DNA from: Pohlia nutans
Taxonomy: Eukaryota; Streptophyta; Bryopsida; Bryales; Mniaceae
Direction of reading: 5' to 3'
Assembly: GCA_022496805.1 (NCBI GenBank)
Contig: CM040087.1
Coordinates: forward strand, 28,172,253-28,236,252
Length of the DNA: 64,000 nucleotides
Of this stretch, positions 59,197 to 64,000 are shown piece by piece. The notes under the pieces are model-generated. The model worked only from the letters and a program-made list of their open reading frames with translations, did no database searches and was not told the origin of the DNA. The position numbers were made by a program, and so were the translations under genes. Numbering within the stretch: the first letter of the stretch is position 1; every line of letters begins with the position of its first letter.

Positions 59197-61310
59197 TATA
59201 TGAATTTTTGTCCTAAATTATATAAAGATAAGTCTCTCTCACTTATAAAATTCACAATAATCATGTGTGAGTCCGTTCTTGACACGAAAGATTGCAATGG
59301 AGAGGCGTTGACATAGGTCATTGCTAGACGTCTTTACTTTCATTTTTGACAATGCAACCCAAATTCTATTTAACTTTGAAGTCACACATCCTCCAAAATC
59401 TCATTTTTTGAGTACGCATTTATGGTTTAAAGACATACTATCATCTTCCAATCCAATAGTATGATCTTACCAAGGTTTAATTGACACTTGTTTGATTAAG
59501 CTATGCTTATATTTATGAGGATATATTCCAACAAAGAGATTTTTAAGAAGAAAAAGAAAAGGAAAACACGTAAAATTGTGCTTCTAAATGATTCAACACA
59601 CTTGGGGCACTTTTTCTAGATGGAATATTTTTATGGTATCAACAATTGAAAATGACGATTTTACAAAATAAAATAATGGAATTTGTAAAGAAGCCATGTA
59701 ATTCTCTTGAATTTTCAAATTTAGAAGTTGCTTAAACCACTAAAACCATTCCATAAACTGTCATAAAACCAAAATGTATAAAATTCAAACTCAATCAACG
59801 AGGGTTTAAATTTGAAGACGGTTTCAAAACATTCTTTTGTGATGGTTTCACCACAAGTCTATAGTATAGGAATGGGTGTAGGGAAGAATTGGATGTTTCT
59901 ATCTTAGAATAACTTGTAGAAGTACACTATTTTTTTTGCTAATAGTGAGAGTAGGTTTATAGTAATGGAGGGTAATTAACGAAGGTGACACTAAAATGCA
60001 AAATCAATGCAAAATGAAGAATTCAGCCACTCAATAAACTTTTGCAGCCCTTCTCCAATTTCACGATTTTGTAAAATAGAGCGCTTATTTGGAATTAATA
60101 TCACCGACGCTCTAATAGCAGCTTAAAAAGTAGAATAGACTCTTTATTCACACCATTCACTTCAAGGAACAATGGGCTTCTTCTTTGATGGCTCTTTCAC
60201 ACCAAAAAACTCTAGTACTTGTTTGCGTTTCCAAGATGTTGCAAGATAAATTTCAAAAATAATATACAATTTCTTCGTGTGTCAGAGCCTCGTTTCTTCC
60301 TACTTTTGGCGTTGGTGGAGACGCAAATTGCTTGCGACACCCAAAATCTACTTACCTGCATCAAATTAGAAAAGTAAATTTTACAGAAGCACACCAATGC
60401 GACAGAGAATTTGAGTTCATCAAGTAAGTTTTTACGTTCTCTGTCGCATTGGCGTTGGGTGACTAGTGTGAATGCGCCATGAGCAATATAATATGTTTAT
60501 GCTTATGTTTTTTCTTTCTTTCTTTCCCATCATCATCATCATTATTATTATTATTATTATTTTTTGATTGGCTCAAATTGAAAGAATCAATTGTAAGGAG
60601 AAATAAAATACAGTGCCACCGATCATTATCAAAGAAAACTGCCCCAATAGTAGAGTTGCTTTGAAATTTTAAATTTTGTTTTTTTCAAAAGATGGTTCAA
60701 TTGCCGACATCTCATATCCCTGCAAAGACGCCATGGGAGGCAGATGGCAGAACCCCAGTCGCCAGTGTAAACGCGTGCAACATCAATATGACCACATGAC
60801 TGATGAGACCCTCCCATTCCGCAAGCTTGTCATACTATGTTTAGCCCATACAGTATTTTATTTTTTATTAACTTCAATTTTGAAACAAATGAAACAAGCC
60901 CATTCAGGTTGGCCTACGGCTTAGGCTCCTCCCTGAAATGGCTAAGAATCTGTCCACGGCTCCCTCCTTGCCTGTTTCTCCTGGAATTTTCGATAATGCC
61001 TCAACATTCTACTTCATACTGACGTGGCCTCCTGGTATCCATTCCGCCCCTGTCCTTTATTCCCTCATGACTGGACTCACTTTTCTTTTTCTTTTTTTTT
61101 GAATCAAATGAACGTTTATTCCATTGATAGAAGAACAAACACATTGGTTTTTGGATTTGACACAAACAAAGAGAGTCCCTTTATTGCTAAATCTCCCTCC
61201 AAGTTAATGCAAGCACTATTCATCCGTGGGTCCCATTTTCAAAAATTTCCATTTTGGTCATGCCAAGAAAAATGGTGTTATACCAAGTCGAAAAGTTAGT
61301 ATGGATAGTG
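59197..61310. other. Intergenic with low-complexity tracts
   Basis: No gene recognised. (CAT)n/(ATT)n tracts lie at about 60,530-60,562. TTTGACACAAACAAAGAGAGTCC near 61,155 is another copy of the retro-tail motif, and TTGAATCAAATGAACG near 61,100 may be a second. Target duplications were not found for these. Confidence 0.35.
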
Positions 61311-61687
61311 TTAACCCTTTAACGCCAAGGTAAGCCCCATGGACTTATTTAAAAGAGAATAATGAAGAAAAAAGTAAAATTTCTCAACCAAATCAAGCGA
61401 GACTTGGTGCGTTGGAAAGCTACTGAAAAAGCGATCTAGATTCCAAATTTTCGCCTCATTTGAGAGATTGTGGAATCGTTGGTAAGTAATCAAAGTTATC
61501 AAATTGAACAAGTTTTGAGGCCGGGGCAGTTGAAGTTCAGCAGTGCCACAATGCTACAGTGCTAGCCAGCAATGCACTGTAGAGCCGTTTTTGCAATTTT
61601 TTAATTTTTTAATTTTTTTTTTCGCCAAAAAAATTTAAATGCCTTCCGGGTTGCCCCGTCCAGGTCCTCTTGACGTTTAAGGGTTAA
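61311..61687. mobile_element. TTAA MITE, family B (377 bp)
   Basis: Left TTAA-CCCTTTAACGCCAAGG; right CTCTTGACGTTTAAGGGTTAA; TTAA at 61,311-61,314 and 61,684-61,687. The terminal repeat itself contains a second TTAA. Inverted copy of 51,716-52,106. Confidence 0.8.
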
Positions 61688-62460
61688 TCTTCTCATGGAA
61701 GAAGATGAGGTTGCATGTTGCAAACCAAGTGCACCAAATGATGGCAACTTTGAGAGTACATCACCACCAACACAATTATCGCGGATGAAAGGAGATCAAG
61801 AGTTGTTGAGGCTACGACACTAGTAGAAAGGAGGGTACTTAGGAATTAAGATGTGTTGACACTAGCTTACTGCCAATATGGACCTTGGGCACCCTGCTAT
61901 AACGCTATTTTTTGATGCCCAAATACCCCTTTTCTACTACTGTGAAACCTCAAGGGAATGCCAGTTCTTCCTCGAAGATTTCAGTGAATACAATTTGAAT
62001 GCTAAATTTGGCATCTTTCTCCAAAAGATCCCATTTTATTATATTTTATATTTTAAAGAAGATTGTTTTTCTGAGGGTAAAGTTCATGTATAGAGTCTCT
62101 ACTGCGAATTGCGATATTGCAAACATGTAATGAACACGGTTTCTTTCGAAGAAAAAAAGAAAAAAGAATGAATATAATTTAATTTTAAAAAAAATGGTCA
62201 TCCGTTTCGGCTGTATCTTGTTTATTCTACATAATGCGGGTTATCATGTAATGCAATGCTTAATTAAAAGATTCTACACTAACTATATTGAGAATCTGAA
62301 ATAATGAAAAAATATTCTTCCAAATAGTATTTTATGACGATTTTTCTCAAATTGTCAATTCTAAGGATGCCCTTGTACGTTTAGGGGTTAAAAAAGGGTT
62401 AAACAACAAGGATTTCTTATTTAAAAGGATGGAAGGGAAAAGTAATGTGATTTTTGTTTG
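61688..62460. other. Intergenic with an unpaired TTAA-type right end
   Basis: CCTTGTACGTTTAGGGGTTAA ends at 62,391 (TTAA 62,388-62,391); its left partner was not identified. CACTAGTAGAAAGG at 61,818 and CTACTACTGTG at 61,944 may bound a small decayed CACTA-like MITE. Confidence 0.35.
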
Positions 62461-62530
62461 TTTGTTTCTCTTTTTTTTTGGTTGGCACCAACAAAGGGAG
62501 ACCCTTTATTGCGAAAGAAAAGAATACAAT
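62461..62530 (-). mobile_element. 70-bp retro-insertion with target duplication
   Basis: TGTGATTTTTGTTTG at 62,446-62,460 recurs with one extra T from 62,531. The insert has a T-run, then GGCACCAACAAAGGGAGACC and CTTTATTGCGAAAG, the shared tail motif, in minus orientation. Confidence 0.65.
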
Positions 62531-63204
62531 TGTGATTTTTTGTTTGAAAAGTACAAATACACAATAATCTCCATTCTTGTTTTTTTCTTTGAAAGAATGG
62601 GGAACCAATCGATTGAGTGCAGCAAATAATTTTCCGATTGGGTCGGAAACTAAAAATAATGATTTGAAGAAGAGATTCAGCCAGAGCCCAGATGGGCACA
62701 TGGAAAGAGCGGAGTGGTAACCTCGATGGAATCCTGGGTGCCACCCACCTACACGGTCAACAGTGATTCAAAATGGCTTCGTAGGGTAGCCGACATGAGC
62801 CTATAGCCGTGGACGAATGAAACCACCTGTTTCCTCATCCATCGACACGTTTTCATCCAGATGCGGGGGGAAAGGCCGCGTCAGCTGTGGTATTCCAGTA
62901 TTGGCGCCATCATTCCCTGAAGCTTGCCTTTCACATGTGGTATTTTGCAGCAATGAGCCAACTCTTTTTATTAATGAAGAGTTGTTGGGGGGGGCCTAAG
63001 TTAGTAGGTTGTTGGTAGGTCCACCTCTCACTGTTGCCTCTCTCAAAATCACTCACTCACTACTGTACACCTAAGTTACTGCTGTACTGTAGCCAGAGAG
63101 GAGAGCCTGGTCTCTATTTTACCTGCTGGAAAATAAATAATTTCACTTCATCTGGTACATCTGGCAGGCACGGAGACTGAGTAAAGTTTCCGCTTGGCTG
63201 TTGC
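62531..63204. other. Intergenic, nothing recognised
   Basis: Higher GC than the surroundings (62,700-63,000) but no domain-like ORF or element ends. Confidence 0.3.
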
Positions 63205-63297
63205 ATACCGGGTAACCAGTTCCATTGAAGCCAGCGTGGTGTGAATGGGGATTACGGGTAACCAGTTCCGTTTGAAGCCCCGTGTGAACGGGGACGT
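63205..63297. repeat. Two tandem units of about 46 bp
   Basis: GGGTAACCAGTTCC-(A/GT)TT-GAAGCC followed by a GTGTGAA(T/C)GGGG segment occurs twice, at about 63,210 and 63,256. Function unknown. Confidence 0.7.
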
Positions 63298-63805
63298 GGC
63301 TTCTTTAGTCACGTGCCTCAATTGAAGCGTGATTCTACCGCTCAGAAGATGCACCCTCGTTAGGGCCGACTTCCATGCAAGGGGGGCAGTGGGTGGTCGG
63401 TCCACCAAAGGAGGAAGCTCACCGATATGGGTGGAAACAAGAGGATTCTAGAGTATAAATTTCCTTTGTACCGAAATGGGTGAAGCATCGGTGGTTCTTG
63501 AGACCTCAATTCTTGTCTTCTAGTGCCTTCCACCCACCACCCACTCACATGGAAGTCCGCCGTTACTGCTCATTGGGTTGTTGTTCCTTACTGATTATTC
63601 TATTTTGACGTTTCACCGTATATACACTACGGTCAGTTTCGTAGGAAATAGGGCAGCTTTGGTATACACGTCTCTAAAAATACTATCACGGAATTTCAGG
63701 AAATTGTTTCAAATTGCAAAGAAAAAAATAGGGGATATTCTAGGTGCCAAACTCTATTTTTGAAAATATTAATTATTTGGCACGAAGATGTTGCACGTGC
63801 ATTTT

Positions 63806-63844
<39 letters not shown>

Positions 63845-64000
63845 AAGAACTCTGGTCTATGGTGGGACCAGCGTGAATGGAGTGTTTGTTCATTCTACCA
63901 TCGATTCAGTGCCCACATGACAATGAATCCGGGGTTAGGATGCATTTTGACTATATGATAGAGTTAACCGTGAGGACCGGGTTTTGTGTTTCCCACCACA
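63298..64000. other. Intergenic with (TA)n at 63,810-63,836
   Basis: No gene recognised. (TA)n of about 27 bp. A direct repeat GTGCATTTTGACTATAT at about 63,797 and GATGCATTTTGACTATAT at about 63,939 flanks about 140 bp containing the TA run. Confidence 0.4.

Noticed and set aside
63148..63408. 86-codon minus ORF
   Set aside because: Spans the two 46-bp tandem units; no conserved features and no splice signals that build a gene.

Overview
The window looks like a piece of a large, AT-rich land-plant nuclear genome. It has three spliced, plant-type host genes spread over 64 kb, GT-AG introns, A/T microsatellites and dense MITE-type repeats. The lineage is not resolved. An extensive piggyBac-type population would be unusual for a flowering plant, so a seed-free plant is my guess, but that is inference.

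Host genes: (1) 2.4-3.8 kb, plus strand, a two-exon secreted protein with an Asn/Phe/Tyr-rich spacer and a C-terminal domain like PROTODERMAL FACTOR 1. (2) 25.4-30.8 kb, plus strand, a ten-exon type II membrane glycosyltransferase of the plant core-2/I-branching (GT14/DUF266) family. All splice phases fit and give a 426-residue protein. (3) 44.3-45.8 kb, minus strand, a three-exon bHLH transcription factor (377 residues) with a C-terminal ACT-like domain, a TATA box, a G-rich tract and a MITE upstream. There is also a transposed exon fragment resembling the pseudouridine synthase PUS10, present twice in inverted orientation (6-7 kb). I saw no tRNA, rRNA or CRISPR array. The three genes show no common pathway.

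The rest is mostly mobile DNA with one dominant theme. A degenerate piggyBac-type transposon fills 13,832-20,713, flanked by TTAA, and carries a decayed transposase with all three expected catalytic Asp positions. Around it are about 20 shorter elements, each beginning TTAA-CCC(C/T)TAA(A) and ending in the reverse complement. They look like non-autonomous piggyBac derivatives (MITEs) in several sequence families. They nest in other MITEs, abut one another sharing TTAA sites (7.4-9.2 kb) and include long fold-back structures. In two places the pre-insertion site can be recognised in the flanks.

Other mobile DNA: a Stowaway MITE in intron 1 of the glycosyltransferase gene, TTA-flanked Harbinger-like MITEs, GAGCATCTCC-ended MITEs, a CACTA MITE, an unclassified 21-bp-TIR element in two copies, and four very short retro-insertions with a shared tail and 14-17 bp target duplications. 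The 42.5-44.3 kb stretch and much of 53-64 kb show little I can identify.
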